From an uncultured Clostridia bacterium (lineage in GTDB: Bacteria > Bacillota > Clostridia > UMGS1883), in NCBI GenBank assembly GCA_947630975.1, contig CANRJP010000015.1:1-37333 (forward strand): a stretch of 37,333 nt of DNA, read 5' to 3'. The position numbers and the translations under genes are program-made. Shown here piece after piece: positions 1 to 9,155 of the stretch (position 1 is the stretch's first letter; every line of letters begins with the position of its first letter). The notes below the pieces were generated by a model. It was not told where the DNA came from. It did no database searches and saw nothing but the letters and a program-made list of their open reading frames with translations.

Positions 1-606
1 TTCAGCGGCGGCGACGAGCCCGACGGCAGCGGTAAATTTATCGCCGCGGCCTTCCGCAATCCCCTTGTGCGGGACGCGGTCATGGAGCTGCTGAATAACC
101 GCGACGGCCTTATTTTGGGTATATGCAACGGCTTCCAGGCCCTTGTGAAGCTTGGGCTTGTGCCCTACGGCGAGATAAGGGACATGGACGAAAGCTGTCC
201 CACGCTCACCTTCAACAATATTGGCCGCCATGTGTCCCAGATGGTCTATACAAAGGTGGTCAGCAAACTCAGCCCATGGTTCGGCAAGGCCGAGCTGGGC
301 AGCATACACGCCGTTCCCGTGTCTCACGGCGAGGGACGCTTTGTCATTGAGCCCGGCCTGCTGGAGCGGCTGCGCCAAAACGGCCAGATAGCCACCCGCT
401 ATGTCGATCCCGAGGGCCGTCCCACCCACGATATAGCTTTCAACCCCAACGGCAGCATTGACGCCGTTGAGGGCATCACCAGCGCCGACGGACGTATCCT
501 TGGCAAGATGGGCCACAGCGAGCGCAAGGGCGACTTTGTGGCGTCCAACATTGTGGGCGATAAGGATCAGTTCATATTCGAGAGCGGCGTCGAATACTTT
601 AAATGA
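1..606 (+). CDS. purL: Phosphoribosylformylglycinamidine synthase, C-terminal glutaminase part (5' end outside window)
   Basis: The reading frame is open from base 1, so only the C-terminal 201 residues are present. They form the glutamine amidotransferase domain of the PurL enzyme, which makes FGAM from FGAR, glutamine and ATP in purine synthesis. The nucleophile elbow GICNGFQ is visible, with the catalytic Cys at residue 42 of the visible part. The His/Glu pair of the triad lies in GHSER (His172, Glu174). The end of the protein is normal for the large single-chain PurL or its glutaminase half; which form it is cannot be decided without the upstream sequence. The stop lies 11 bases before the start of the next gene, but that gene is a surface protein and not a purine gene. 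Confidence 0.93.
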   Translation, partial: FSGGDEPDGSGKFIAAAFRNPLVRDAVMELLNNRDGLILGICNGFQALVKLGLVPYGEIRDMDESCPTLTFNNIGRHVSQMVYTKVVSKLSPWFGKAELGSIHAVPVSHGEGRFVIEPGLLERLRQNGQIATRYVDPEGRPTHDIAFNPNGSIDAVEGITSADGRILGKMGHSERKGDFVASNIVGDKDQFIFESGVEYFK

Positions 607-617
607 GGTATAAAGCG

Positions 618-1904
618 ATGAAAAAGTTTGTTGTTTTGATTATGGCGCTCATGCTTGCGCTTCAGCCCGCGGCGGGCTTCGCGGCGGAAGAAGGGGACAC
701 GGCCGGTGCCTCGGAAAAAAGTTCGCTGTCCATGAATGACTTTGCCCGTATAAGGCATGACTACTTAGAGAGACATGACAGGGCGGAGGAGGACGCCGAC
801 GAAAAGACCGACGCCGACGAAAAGGCTGACAGCGACGAAAATGCCGACAGTGACGAAAATGCCGTCAATGACGGCGTCCTGAGAGTTGTGCCTGTCTGCG
901 ATGCCGGCGAGATACAGGCCGGCGACCAGTTTATGGTGAAAATAATGATTGACGGCGATAACGCCGGTTATATGAGCTACAGCGTAAACGGAGCCTTCGA
1001 CCCCGAGGCGGCCGAGCTTTTGGCTCCCGTATACAAGGACGACGGCTTTACCGTAATTTACAATAAATTCAGCAACGACGAGGGCTTTTTCCAGTTTGAC
1101 GCGGCTGATCTGTCCCTTCGCGGCAGCCATGACAACCTCCTCTGCTCCCTGCTTTTCAAGGCAAAGAAGGGCGCGGATTTCGTGGTGGACATGACCGGGG
1201 ACATGGGCGAGGTAAAGATTGGCCGGCTTGAGGCCGAGGACGGGAAAATCATGTACGATGTTAAGGCCGAAAATCTTACCGTACCTATATCCGGCGACGT
1301 TACCCGCGAGAACACCGTGCTGATAGAGGATAAAAAGCCCGTCACTCCGTATGACGACATGGCCGGATACGAGTGGGCCGAAGTGGCCGTGGGCGCCCTT
1401 GCCCGCTTGGGCATATTGGACGGCATCGCCGACGGCGAGACCTTTGAGCCGGGCAAAAATATTACTCGGGCCGAATTTACGGCCATGCTTATTCGCGGCG
1501 CGAAGCTCACCGGCACAGCCGACGGGCGGTTCCTCGACGTGGACGGGGACGATCCTTTTGCCGCCGAAATCTCCACGGCGCGGAAAAAGCAAATCATTTT
1601 CGGCGACGAAAACGGCAATTTCCGCCCCGACGACGAGATAACCCGTCAGGACGTGGGCGTAATGGTGTACCGGACGCTGACCTTGATGGATAAAATGGAC
1701 GACGCCCCCGAAGACCGCCTGGACGGTTTCGCCGATAAGGACGACATCAGCGATTATGCCGTGACGCCCATGGCCTCGGTGGTGCGCGCAAACATCATCA
1801 GGGGCGACGACGGGGGCTTTGTGAAGCCTCTCGAAAACATGACCCGTGCCGAGGCCGCCGTCCTGATGGAGCGTGTTATGGTACACATTAAGCTTGTACT
1901 GTAA
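618..1904 (+). CDS. Secreted cohesin-like / triple SLH-domain surface protein
   Basis: A 428-residue exported protein. The start at 618 (ATG-AAA-AAG) is preferred over the in-frame ATG at 603 because GAGG at 604-607 sits 10 bases ahead of it and a clean signal peptide (KK, hydrophobic core, AGFAA) follows directly. After the signal peptide comes a low-complexity acidic linker made of four 6-residue repeats (D-A/S-D-E-K/N-x, bases 792-863). A beta-rich segment resembling the cohesin/dockerin-binding fold (about residues 90-225) follows, then three SLH repeats (about 255-425; motifs ITRAEF, ITRQDV and MTRAEA). SLH domains bind secondary cell-wall polymers, so the protein is probably displayed on the cell surface. 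The cohesin assignment rests on pattern only and is less certain than the SLH repeats. Confidence 0.8.
   Translation: MKKFVVLIMALMLALQPAAGFAAEEGDTAGASEKSSLSMNDFARIRHDYLERHDRAEEDADEKTDADEKADSDENADSDENAVNDGVLRVVPVCDAGEIQAGDQFMVKIMIDGDNAGYMSYSVNGAFDPEAAELLAPVYKDDGFTVIYNKFSNDEGFFQFDAADLSLRGSHDNLLCSLLFKAKKGADFVVDMTGDMGEVKIGRLEAEDGKIMYDVKAENLTVPISGDVTRENTVLIEDKKPVTPYDDMAGYEWAEVAVGALARLGILDGIADGETFEPGKNITRAEFTAMLIRGAKLTGTADGRFLDVDGDDPFAAEISTARKKQIIFGDENGNFRPDDEITRQDVGVMVYRTLTLMDKMDDAPEDRLDGFADKDDISDYAVTPMASVVRANIIRGDDGGFVKPLENMTRAEAAVLMERVMVHIKLVL
792..863 (+). repeat. Four tandem 18-bp repeats encoding an acidic linker
   Basis: Four in-frame 18-base units encode DADEKT, DADEKA, DSDENA and DSDENA. 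They form the linker between signal peptide and folded part of the SLH protein. The number of units may vary between strains. Confidence 0.8.
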
Positions 1905-1915
1905 TTGAAAGTATA

Positions 1916-2250
1916 AAAACGGGGCCGTAAAAAAATGGCGCTCTGCAACATGGAGGCACGGGGGGCCGGCCGAAAAAATCGTGCAGAACGGACGAAAATC
2001 AGCTCTCGCAGGCGACAGGCGAAGCCTGCCGCCGAGAAAGCCCTCCCGACGGCGTACATAGGTACGCCGAGGGTGATTTTCGTTCGTAGTTCAAGGGCAT
2101 AAAAATGAGAAAATTCGCTCGTTAGGGCGAATTTTCTACATTATGCAATTATTTTGTTTTTATTATTGATTATATAACACTCAAATTTGCCTTAGATTAA
2201 ATCATTCAGCCCTTGAACGCTCTGCGCGACTTTTTTTACGGCCCCGTTTT
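1916..2250. mobile_element. MITE-like element, family I, copy A
   Basis: A roughly 335-bp non-coding element fills the gap between the convergent SLH gene and ridA. Its ends are an inverted repeat of about 20 bp: AAAACGGGGCCGTAAAAAAA at 1916-1935 and its complement at 2231-2250. Inside are nested inverted repeats: TTCAAGGGC with GCCCTTGAA, GACGAAAATCA with TGATTTTCGT, GGCGTAC with GTACGCC, and an 11-bp stem at 2108-2137. About 90% of the interior matches the element at 13960-14283, and the element at 21755-22283 is a relative in opposite orientation. No transposase is encoded. The right end stops 2 bases before the ridA stop codon. Confidence 0.82.
2108..2137 (-). terminator. Conserved hairpin, probable terminator for ridA
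   Basis: A perfect 11-bp stem (AGAAAATTCGC/GCGAATTTTCT) with an 8-base loop. Read on the minus strand it is followed by TCATTTTTAT, a modest U-rich tail. The same stem occurs in family I copies at 14144-14173 (downstream of capA) and 21864-21893 (downstream of spoVT), each time oriented so that the upstream gene reads into the T-rich side. Confidence 0.5.
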
Positions 2251-2252
2251 CG

Positions 2253-2624
2253 CTATATCTCGACTATGGCCTCGACCTCGATCAGCACGTCCTTCGGCAG
2301 TCTCGCCACCTCGACGCAGGAGCGGGCGGGATATGGCTCGGTGAAAAATTGGGCGTAAACTTCGTTGATGGCGGCGAAGTCGTCCATGTTCTTTATGAAT
2401 ACCACGGTCTTGACGGTCTTGCTCACGTCGCAGCCCGCCGCTTTGATGAGGTTGGTCACGTTAGTCAGGGCCTGCCGGGCTTGAGCCACGGCTCCCTGGG
2501 GTATGGCGCCGGTTGCCGGGTCAACGGGTATCTGGCCGCTCGTGTACAGAAAACCGCCGGCCTTGACGGCCTGGGAATAGGGGCCGATGGCTCCGGGGGC
2601 GGCGTTGGTGGAAATTCTTTCCAT
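2253..2624 (-). CDS. ridA: RidA family enamine/imine deaminase
   Basis: A 123-residue RidA (YjgF/YER057c/UK114) protein, which hydrolyses reactive enamine/imine intermediates released by PLP enzymes to 2-ketoacids and ammonia. Family hallmarks are visible: GPYSQAV near the N-terminus, the SGQIPVDP segment, and the C-terminal RSCVEVARLPKD...VEIEAI-like block with the substrate-binding Arg. The start at 2624 (MERIST) is chosen over the in-frame ATG six codons upstream because AAAGGA lies about 9 bases ahead and the length then matches the family. It is the last gene of the nadK-argR-recN-rseC operon, 21 bases after the RseC-like gene, and is followed by a family I repeat. Confidence 0.93.
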   Translation of the reverse strand: MERISTNAAPGAIGPYSQAVKAGGFLYTSGQIPVDPATGAIPQGAVAQARQALTNVTNLIKAAGCDVSKTVKTVVFIKNMDDFAAINEVYAQFFTEPYPARSCVEVARLPKDVLIEVEAIVEI

Positions 2625-2645
2625 AATAAAACATCCTTTCAAAAA

Positions 2646-3053
2646 TTATCTTAAAATACGAATTATCCGGCTGGTAAACCTTGTGGATTTTTTCGGTATT
2701 TTGTCAACGAAGTAAAAAACGGCGAGGGTCAGTATCAGCGCGGCCACCGCCGAAATGTCGGCTATGAGGGAGTCCGTAGTCAGGAAATTCGCCAGCAGAT
2801 AGGCCGCGACGGCGATGATGATGGGCAGGATATAGCCCACAAAGGCCAGCGTCAGATAGGCGCCGGGGTTCATTTCCACCTTTACCATGTCACCCACCTT
2901 GGCGTCCAGACCGTTCAGGGCCTTCATGGTGGAGGTGGTTGGCTTGCACCCGCCGCTGCAGCTGCTGCAATTCTCGCCGCAGGCCGAGGCTCTCCGCACC
3001 CGGACGATGGCGTTCTTGCCCTGAATTTCGACTACCTGTCCTATTTGATCCAT
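2646..3053 (-). CDS. SoxR-reducing system RseC/MucC family membrane protein
   Basis: A 135-residue protein of the RseC/MucC type. The N-terminal 40 residues carry a Cys-rich cluster (C-G-x-N-C-x-x-C-x-G-G-C), likely a metal or Fe-S site. Two membrane helices follow (about residues 68-90 and 96-115) and then a basic C-terminus. In other bacteria RseC works with the Rnf/Rsx electron-transport complex to reduce SoxR. No rnf genes are in this window, so its partner here is unknown. The start has AAGGAGG 7 bases upstream. It lies 12 bases after recN and 21 bases before ridA, consistent with one transcript. Confidence 0.85.
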   Translation of the reverse strand: MDQIGQVVEIQGKNAIVRVRRASACGENCSSCSGGCKPTTSTMKALNGLDAKVGDMVKVEMNPGAYLTLAFVGYILPIIIAVAAYLLANFLTTDSLIADISAVAALILTLAVFYFVDKIPKKSTRFTSRIIRILR

Positions 3054-3065
3054 ATTACGGCCTCC

Positions 3066-4703
<1,638 letters not shown>

Positions 4704-4716
4704 AATATCACCCTCC

Positions 4717-5172
4717 CTACTCCTCCGTCATGCTGCGCAGCTTGTACACCAGCCGGCGGGCGCTTTCCTCGCTGCGCACCACCATGATTATGGTGTCGTC
4801 GCCGGCGATGGTGCCCACCACCTCGGGCAGATCCATGGCGTCCAGCGCCGCCGCCGCGGCCTGGGCCATACCGCTGAGGGTCTTGACCACGATGTTGTTG
4901 ACGGCGTATTCTATTGATACTACGCTTTTTTCAAAAATTATGTTAAATCGCTCGTTCATGTCGGCGTCGCTGTTGATGCCGCTCTGGGCGTAGACATAGC
5001 GGCCGCTCTCGTTGAGCCGCTTCACTATCCGCAGCTCCTTTATGTCACGGGAGACCGTAGCCTGGGTTACGTCGTAGCCGATGGCGCACAGGGCGTCGGT
5101 GAGCTCCTGCTGTGTCTCGATGTTGTTTTCGCCGATAAGCTTGAGAATGGCGTTCTGACGCTTTATTCGCAT
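4717..5172 (-). CDS. argR: Arginine repressor ArgR
   Basis: A 151-residue ArgR/AhrC regulator. The N-terminal winged helix (residues 1-65) contains the recognition segment TQATVSRDIKELRIVK. The C-terminal hexamerisation and arginine-binding domain ends with GTIAGDDTIIMVV, whose GTIAGDDT contacts arginine in the family. AGGAGG lies just upstream of the ATG. It sits between nadK and recN, the usual clostridial order. A palindromic A/T-rich site over the operon promoter (6043-6067) could be an operator for autoregulation. Confidence 0.96.
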   Translation of the reverse strand: MRIKRQNAILKLIGENNIETQQELTDALCAIGYDVTQATVSRDIKELRIVKRLNESGRYVYAQSGINSDADMNERFNIIFEKSVVSIEYAVNNIVVKTLSGMAQAAAAALDAMDLPEVVGTIAGDDTIIMVVRSEESARRLVYKLRSMTEE

Positions 5173-5181
5173 ATTGACCTC

Positions 5182-6012
5182 CTAAATGCTGCTGGACAGT
5201 TTTTTCATTGCCAGCTCATAAAAATCGCTGCCCGGCCCCGCCGCCAGACGGGTGATGTACGGGCTTTTTCTCACCTCGACCCACTCGCCCTCCCGAACGG
5301 CGCCGATGTTGCGGCCGTCCACGGTCACCACCGCGTCGTCCTTCGTTTCGAGGGTGATGATTCGGTCGGTGGGCAGCACCATGGGCCGGGCCGACAAATC
5401 GTGGGGGCATATCGGTGAGAGGATAAACAGATCCATGTCCGGAGCGGCAATCGGCCCTCCGGCGGAGAGGGAATAGGCCGTGGAGCCCGTGGGCGTGGCT
5501 ATCACAAAGCCGTCGGCCCGCACTCCGGTCAGCAGCCGCCCGTCCATTCGGGCCTTTATGTGGTGCAGCCGTCCGGCTCCTCTGGACAGAACCACGTCGT
5601 TCAGGGCGTGGAATTCCCGCTCGGCTCCGTTCTCCCGCACTATGCGGCAGACCAGCATGGTGCGCTCGCGGTATTCCACGTCCGAGAGGACGAACTCCGC
5701 CGCCGCCTCGATGGGCGCGGCCTCCACCGTAGCCAGAAAGCCCAGCCGTCCGAGGTTTATCCCCACCAGTATATTGCCGTAGGGGGCGCAGCGTCCGGCG
5801 GTGCTGATTATGGTGCCGTCGCCGCCCAAGGTCGCCACCGTGGGGCAGAGGGTAAAAAGCTCCCGATCGGGCAGGGCCGTCACCGGCAGTATGCCCTCGC
5901 CCTCGGCGCTGGAATAGAGCGTCGCGCGGCCCTCGAGGGCGGCGATGAGGCGCAGGGCGGTCTCCCGGGCGTTTTCCTTCTCAAAGTTCACCACAAGCGC
6001 TATGTTTTTCAC
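5182..6012 (-). CDS. nadK: NAD kinase
   Basis: A 276-residue ATP-dependent NAD kinase producing NADP. Motifs are the GGDGT loop (ATLGGDGTIIST), INLGRLGFLA, the ATPTGSTAYSLSAGGPI block and the C-terminal VTVDGR strand. The start is a GTG at 6012 with GGAGGG 7 bases upstream. The longer frame that begins at 6057 is rejected because it would start upstream of the predicted transcription start (about 6053). First gene of the nadK-argR-recN-rseC-ridA operon, 9 bases before argR. Confidence 0.95.
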   Translation of the reverse strand: MKNIALVVNFEKENARETALRLIAALEGRATLYSSAEGEGILPVTALPDRELFTLCPTVATLGGDGTIISTAGRCAPYGNILVGINLGRLGFLATVEAAPIEAAAEFVLSDVEYRERTMLVCRIVRENGAEREFHALNDVVLSRGAGRLHHIKARMDGRLLTGVRADGFVIATPTGSTAYSLSAGGPIAAPDMDLFILSPICPHDLSARPMVLPTDRIITLETKDDAVVTVDGRNIGAVREGEWVEVRKSPYITRLAAGPGSDFYELAMKKLSSSI

Positions 6013-6042
6013 GGTTCGGCCCTCCTCACAAAAGCAAAAGGG

Positions 6043-6067
6043 TGCATAATTATACAATAATTATACA
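6043..6067. promoter_or_regulatory. Candidate ArgR operator (ARG box)
   Basis: TGCATAATTATACA at 6043-6056 fits the general ARG-box pattern TGNAT(A/T)4ATNCA. A second copy of ATAATTATACA follows at 6057-6067, 11 bp on, overlapping the -10 box. ArgR commonly represses its own gene. The 11-bp centre spacing is shorter than usual for tandem ARG boxes, so this is a moderate call. Confidence 0.35.
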
Positions 6068-6088
6068 CCCTTTTTGAATAAAGGTCAA
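6060..6088 (-). promoter_or_regulatory. SigA-type promoter of the nadK-argR-recN operon
   Basis: On the minus strand TTGACC (6083-6088), a 17-base spacer and TATAAT (6060-6065). It places transcription start near 6053, about 40 bases before the nadK GTG. Confidence 0.8.
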
Positions 6089-6114
6089 GTATTAATTGCT
6101 GCAAATCAAAACTG

Positions 6115-7674
6115 TTATTTTGCGTAGTCCACGGTACGGGTCTCGCGTATGACGTTGACCTTGATCTGTCCGGGATATTCCAAATCGCTCTCGATCTTCT
6201 TGCATATCTCCCGTGTGATGAAGCTCATGTCGTCGTCTCCGACCTGCTCGGGCTTTACCATAATGCGTATCTCCCGGCCCGCCTGAATGGCGTAGGAGTT
6301 GTTGACCCCGTTGAAGGAGTTGGCTATTTCCTCCAGCTTCTGGAGACGCTTTATGTAGGTTTCGATGTTCTCCCGCCTTGCGCCGGGACGGGCGGCGCTG
6401 ATGGCGTCGGCGGCCTGTACGATGCAGGCTATAACGGTGGAAGGCTCCACATCGCCGTGGTGAGCCTCGATGGCGTGGATTACCTCCTTGCCCTCGTGGT
6501 ACTTCTTGGCCAGATCCACGCCTATGCTGACATGGCTGCCCTCGATCTCGTGATCCACGGCCTTACCTATGTCATGGAGCAGACCGGCACGCTTGGCTAT
6601 AGTCACGTCCACGCCCAATTCTCCGGCCATAATGCCGGCGAGATAGGCGACCTCCATGGAATGCTTGAGCACGTTTTGACCGTAGCTGGTGCGGAACTTC
6701 AGCTTGCCCAGCAGCTTGATGAGTTCGGGATGTAGCCCGTGAACGCCGGTGTCAAAGGTGGCCTGTTCGCCCTCCTGCTTGATTGTGGCGTCCACCTCTT
6801 TCTTGGCCCGCTCCACCATTTCCTCAATGCGGGCGGGATGGATTCGGCCGTCGGTAATGAGCTTTTCAAGGGCGACCCTTGCCACCTCGCGGCGGATTGG
6901 GTCAAAGCCCGAGAGGATAACGGCCTCCGGCGTGTCGTCGATTATCAGGTCAATACCCGTCAAAGTTTCAAGGGCGCGGATATTGCGGCCCTCGCGTCCT
7001 ATTATCCTGCCCTTCATCTCGTCGTTGGGCAGGGATACGACGCTGACGGTGGTTTCGGCCACGTGATCCGCGGCGCATTTCTGAATGGCGGTGCTGATGA
7101 TGTCTTTCGCTTTCTTTTCTGCCTCGTCCTTCGCCTGTGTTTCGATTTCTTTGATCATGATGGCCGCCTCGTGGCGGACCTCGCTTTCAATGTTACGCAG
7201 CAAATACTCCTTAGCCTCATCGGCGGTCAGGCCGCTGAGCCTTTCCAGCACCTCGGTCTCCTTCCGATGCAGCTCCTCGATCTCGGCCTGCCTCGCCTCG
7301 GCGGCTTTTATTTTTTTGTTTAAAAGCTCATCCTTCTTTTCGAGAGCCTCGGTCTTTTTGTCAAGATTTTCTTCCTTTTGCTGTATTCTTCTCTCCTGTC
7401 GGCTGATTTCGCTGCGGCGCTCCTTAAACTCGCGCTCAGCTTCATTGCGGGACTTAAGTATCTCCTCTTTTGCCTCGACCAGGGCGACGCGCTTTTTGTT
7501 TTCGGCCTCGTTAGCGGCCTCGGCAAGTATTTTGTCGGCCTGTTCCTCGGCGCTGCCTATTTCGGCTTCCGCAATCTTTTTTCTATGGTCAATACCCTTC
7601 TTAAAGCAGATAAAACCTGTTACCGGTATCAGGAGAAGGAGAACCACAGCAATGGCAATGAGAACTGCTTCCAT
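6115..7674 (-). CDS. rny: Ribonuclease Y
   Basis: A 519-residue membrane-anchored endoribonuclease that starts mRNA decay. In order: one N-terminal membrane helix (residues 3-22), a long highly charged coiled coil (about 30-195), a KH domain ([15 protein letters not shown]), and an HD domain with [12 protein letters not shown] and the metal-binding [12 protein letters not shown]. The start at 7674 is set by AAGGAGGTG just upstream and gives the normal family length. The frame could be extended upstream, but the promoter lies inside that extension. It is transcribed alone. Confidence 0.96.
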   Translation of the reverse strand: MEAVLIAIAVVLLLLIPVTGFICFKKGIDHRKKIAEAEIGSAEEQADKILAEAANEAENKKRVALVEAKEEILKSRNEAEREFKERRSEISRQERRIQQKEENLDKKTEALEKKDELLNKKIKAAEARQAEIEELHRKETEVLERLSGLTADEAKEYLLRNIESEVRHEAAIMIKEIETQAKDEAEKKAKDIISTAIQKCAADHVAETTVSVVSLPNDEMKGRIIGREGRNIRALETLTGIDLIIDDTPEAVILSGFDPIRREVARVALEKLITDGRIHPARIEEMVERAKKEVDATIKQEGEQATFDTGVHGLHPELIKLLGKLKFRTSYGQNVLKHSMEVAYLAGIMAGELGVDVTIAKRAGLLHDIGKAVDHEIEGSHVSIGVDLAKKYHEGKEVIHAIEAHHGDVEPSTVIACIVQAADAISAARPGARRENIETYIKRLQKLEEIANSFNGVNNSYAIQAGREIRIMVKPEQVGDDDMSFITREICKKIESDLEYPGQIKVNVIRETRTVDYAK

Positions 7675-7734
7675 TGAAACACCTCCTTCTCTATATATTA
7701 AATTTTTATGCAAGGGGCACAAAAATACACTTAT

Positions 7735-7763
7735 ATTATAAGCTATAATTTGTAAAATGTCAA
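7735..7763 (-). promoter_or_regulatory. SigA-type promoter of rny
   Basis: Minus strand TTGACA (7758-7763), 17-base spacer, TATAAT (7735-7740): a full consensus match about 55 bases before the rny start codon. Confidence 0.85.
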
Positions 7764-7866
7764 GGACTATTTTTTGAAAAAATGTAAACATTCCTTTAAT
7801 AAAAGGAAAGGAATGTAAAAAAAACTCGTGCAGGGCGTCATCACCAAGTTATGTAACTGTCGCATA

Positions 7867-8134
7867 ATAAAGCCTTCTCCTTGAGGAGAAGGTGGCACGA
7901 AGTGCCGGATGAGGTGTAGCCGCCGTAGGCGGCGTTAGCTTTACCGAGTGTGTTCTAAACGGACGCTTCGCGTCCTACACCTCATCAGTCGGCTTCGCCG
8001 ACAGCTTACGGGGGCCCCACAAACAACGAAGTTGTTTGTGGGGAGAGGAGGAGCAGCGAGGTGAGCCACGTTCCGATTTTTTAAATCGGAACAAGCGATA
8101 CCGAGCTTGCGACGACGATGGGGAAGCCTTTTTT
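7867..8134. repeat. Family V repeat: chain of triloop hairpins
   Basis: In the 745-base gap between rny and the next gene. It opens with the palindrome CCTTCTCCTTGAGGAGAAGG (7873-7892). Perfect hairpins with 3-base loops follow: GGCAC-GAA-GTGCC, GCCGCC-GTA-GGCGGC, GGACGC-TTC-GCGTCC, GTCGGC-TTC-GCCGAC, and a 13-bp stem at 8015-8043 with a GAA loop. The flanking motif GATGAGGTGTA recurs inverted as TACACCTCATC. The ends, AAAGCCTTCTCC and GGGGAAGCCTTTTTT, are roughly inverted. No protein is encoded. Such repeats are, to my knowledge, widespread in clostridial gut genomes. Confidence 0.7.
8015..8117 (+). repeat. Two-hairpin module, copy 1
   Basis: This 103-base segment is nearly identical to 22113-22216. 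It has a 13-bp triloop hairpin, a GGAGGAGCAGCGAGG-like linker, a stem GTTCCGATTT/AAATCGGAAC, a second small hairpin CAAGC-GATACCGA-GCTTG, and the end GACGACG. In the other copies the long stem is changed on both sides so that pairing is kept. Confidence 0.7.
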
Positions 8135-8218
8135 ATCTGTCATTGTTACCATAATAAACTCGCATATTTATGTTTTTAATTTGGGATTAGTATAAAAAAC
8201 TCTCTGTGTAATCCGGAG

Positions 8219-8418
8219 ACACGGGGGCTGTCAAAAAAATCGTGTTTTGCCCGGACACTCAAGGGCACAATAAATAAAAAACCGACTTTTTCTTGTAAAA
8301 AGACGGTTTTTCCACATCGATTAACAGTTTTGATTTTTTAATCAAAACACGCAATACCGAACACGCAATACCGAAGCTTGTGACGACGCAGATCTGCGCC
8401 ATTTTTTACAGCCCCTTA
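8219..8418. mobile_element. MITE-like element, family I, short diverged copy D
   Basis: The ends are GGGGCTGTCAAAAAAAT near 8223 and its near complement ATTTTTTACAGCCCC at 8401-8415, inverted relative to each other. The interior of about 180 bases contains GACTTTTTCTTGTAAAAAGAC-like and GTTTTGATT/AATCAAAAC (8327-8335/8340-8348) hairpins, and a third, partly duplicated copy of the ACCGAAGCTTGTGACGACG module. It ends a few bases before the stop codon of the gene at 8421. Confidence 0.6.
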
Positions 8419-8420
8419 AA

Positions 8421-8969
8421 TTACACGCCTAAAAGACTTTTCAGTATTCCCGTTCTCAAACCCATCGAGCAGAGCGTCAGCAAAACCAAAATTACCACCG
8501 CCACGGTGTTAAATATGATTCTGACGGACTTTTTCTCGAACCGCCCCGTGGTGCGGAGCCAAATATTCACATGAACGAGAACAAAGGCTGAAAACAGGCT
8601 CACATACACTATGGCGAAGGCCTGCGCCCAGTTGCCGGTGAAGCGTATGATCGCCGTCGTCCACAGCACGTAAATGAAAATTCCGCTGTAAAGCAGAAGC
8701 CCCCGCTGCTCCCGGTACACGGCCAGAGCCGCGAATAGCATCGCGCCCACTATGCTGCCCCAGAAAAGTATGCACACAAAGGTCACCGCGCCGGAGGCGG
8801 TGGCTATGCTGTAACCCATGTTCTGGAGGAAAAGCAGGAGTATGCCGTAGAGTATGGCAAGAGCGGAGATCAGCACCGCCTTGTCGGACAGCCGCTCGGC
8901 GTTCATCCTCGCCTCCACCTTCGAATTGTTATCTTTTGTATTTTTATTGGGTTTTAATCCCTTTTTCAT
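8421..8969 (-). CDS. Uncharacterised multi-pass membrane protein
   Basis: A 182-residue protein not recognised as a named family. A basic, Asn/Lys-rich N-terminus (about 30 residues) precedes five predicted membrane helices (roughly residues 33-55, 60-86, 92-112, 116-140 and 150-175). The start at 8969 is preferred over the upstream in-frame TTG because GGAGAGAGG lies immediately ahead. It is transcribed alone on the minus strand, divergent from asnS, and is followed directly by a family I repeat. No catalytic motif is visible. Confidence 0.7.
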   Translation of the reverse strand: MKKGLKPNKNTKDNNSKVEARMNAERLSDKAVLISALAILYGILLLFLQNMGYSIATASGAVTFVCILFWGSIVGAMLFAALAVYREQRGLLLYSGIFIYVLWTTAIIRFTGNWAQAFAIVYVSLFSAFVLVHVNIWLRTTGRFEKKSVRIIFNTVAVVILVLLTLCSMGLRTGILKSLLGV

Positions 8970-9074
8970 TGATCCTCTCTCCAAATCTTAAAGATGTCCA
9001 TGTATATCCTTTTATATTCTATAACAAATTTCCAATAAAGTCAAGAAGTTTAAGAAAAATTTAACAGTAAAGTA

Positions 9075-9103
9075 TGGACAAATTTATTTTTTTGTGAGAT
9101 AAT
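9075..9103 (+). promoter_or_regulatory. Probable promoter of asnS
   Basis: TGGACA (9075-9080), 17-base spacer, GATAAT (9098-9103), then about 50 bases of leader to the asnS ATG. No T-box leader is visible in this short gap. Confidence 0.5.
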
Positions 9104-9155
9104 TATAAATACGGTAACAGAATATCCTCATTTCAAAATATAAGGAGAGACATAT

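Noticed and set aside
1960-2140. CRISPR-like impression from repeated palindromes
   Set aside because: The palindromes differ from each other and have no regular spacing or spacers; they are internal stems of a MITE-like element.
9000-9155. T-box riboswitch ahead of asnS
   Set aside because: The leader is only about 50 bases after the promoter and has no T-box sequence or terminator.
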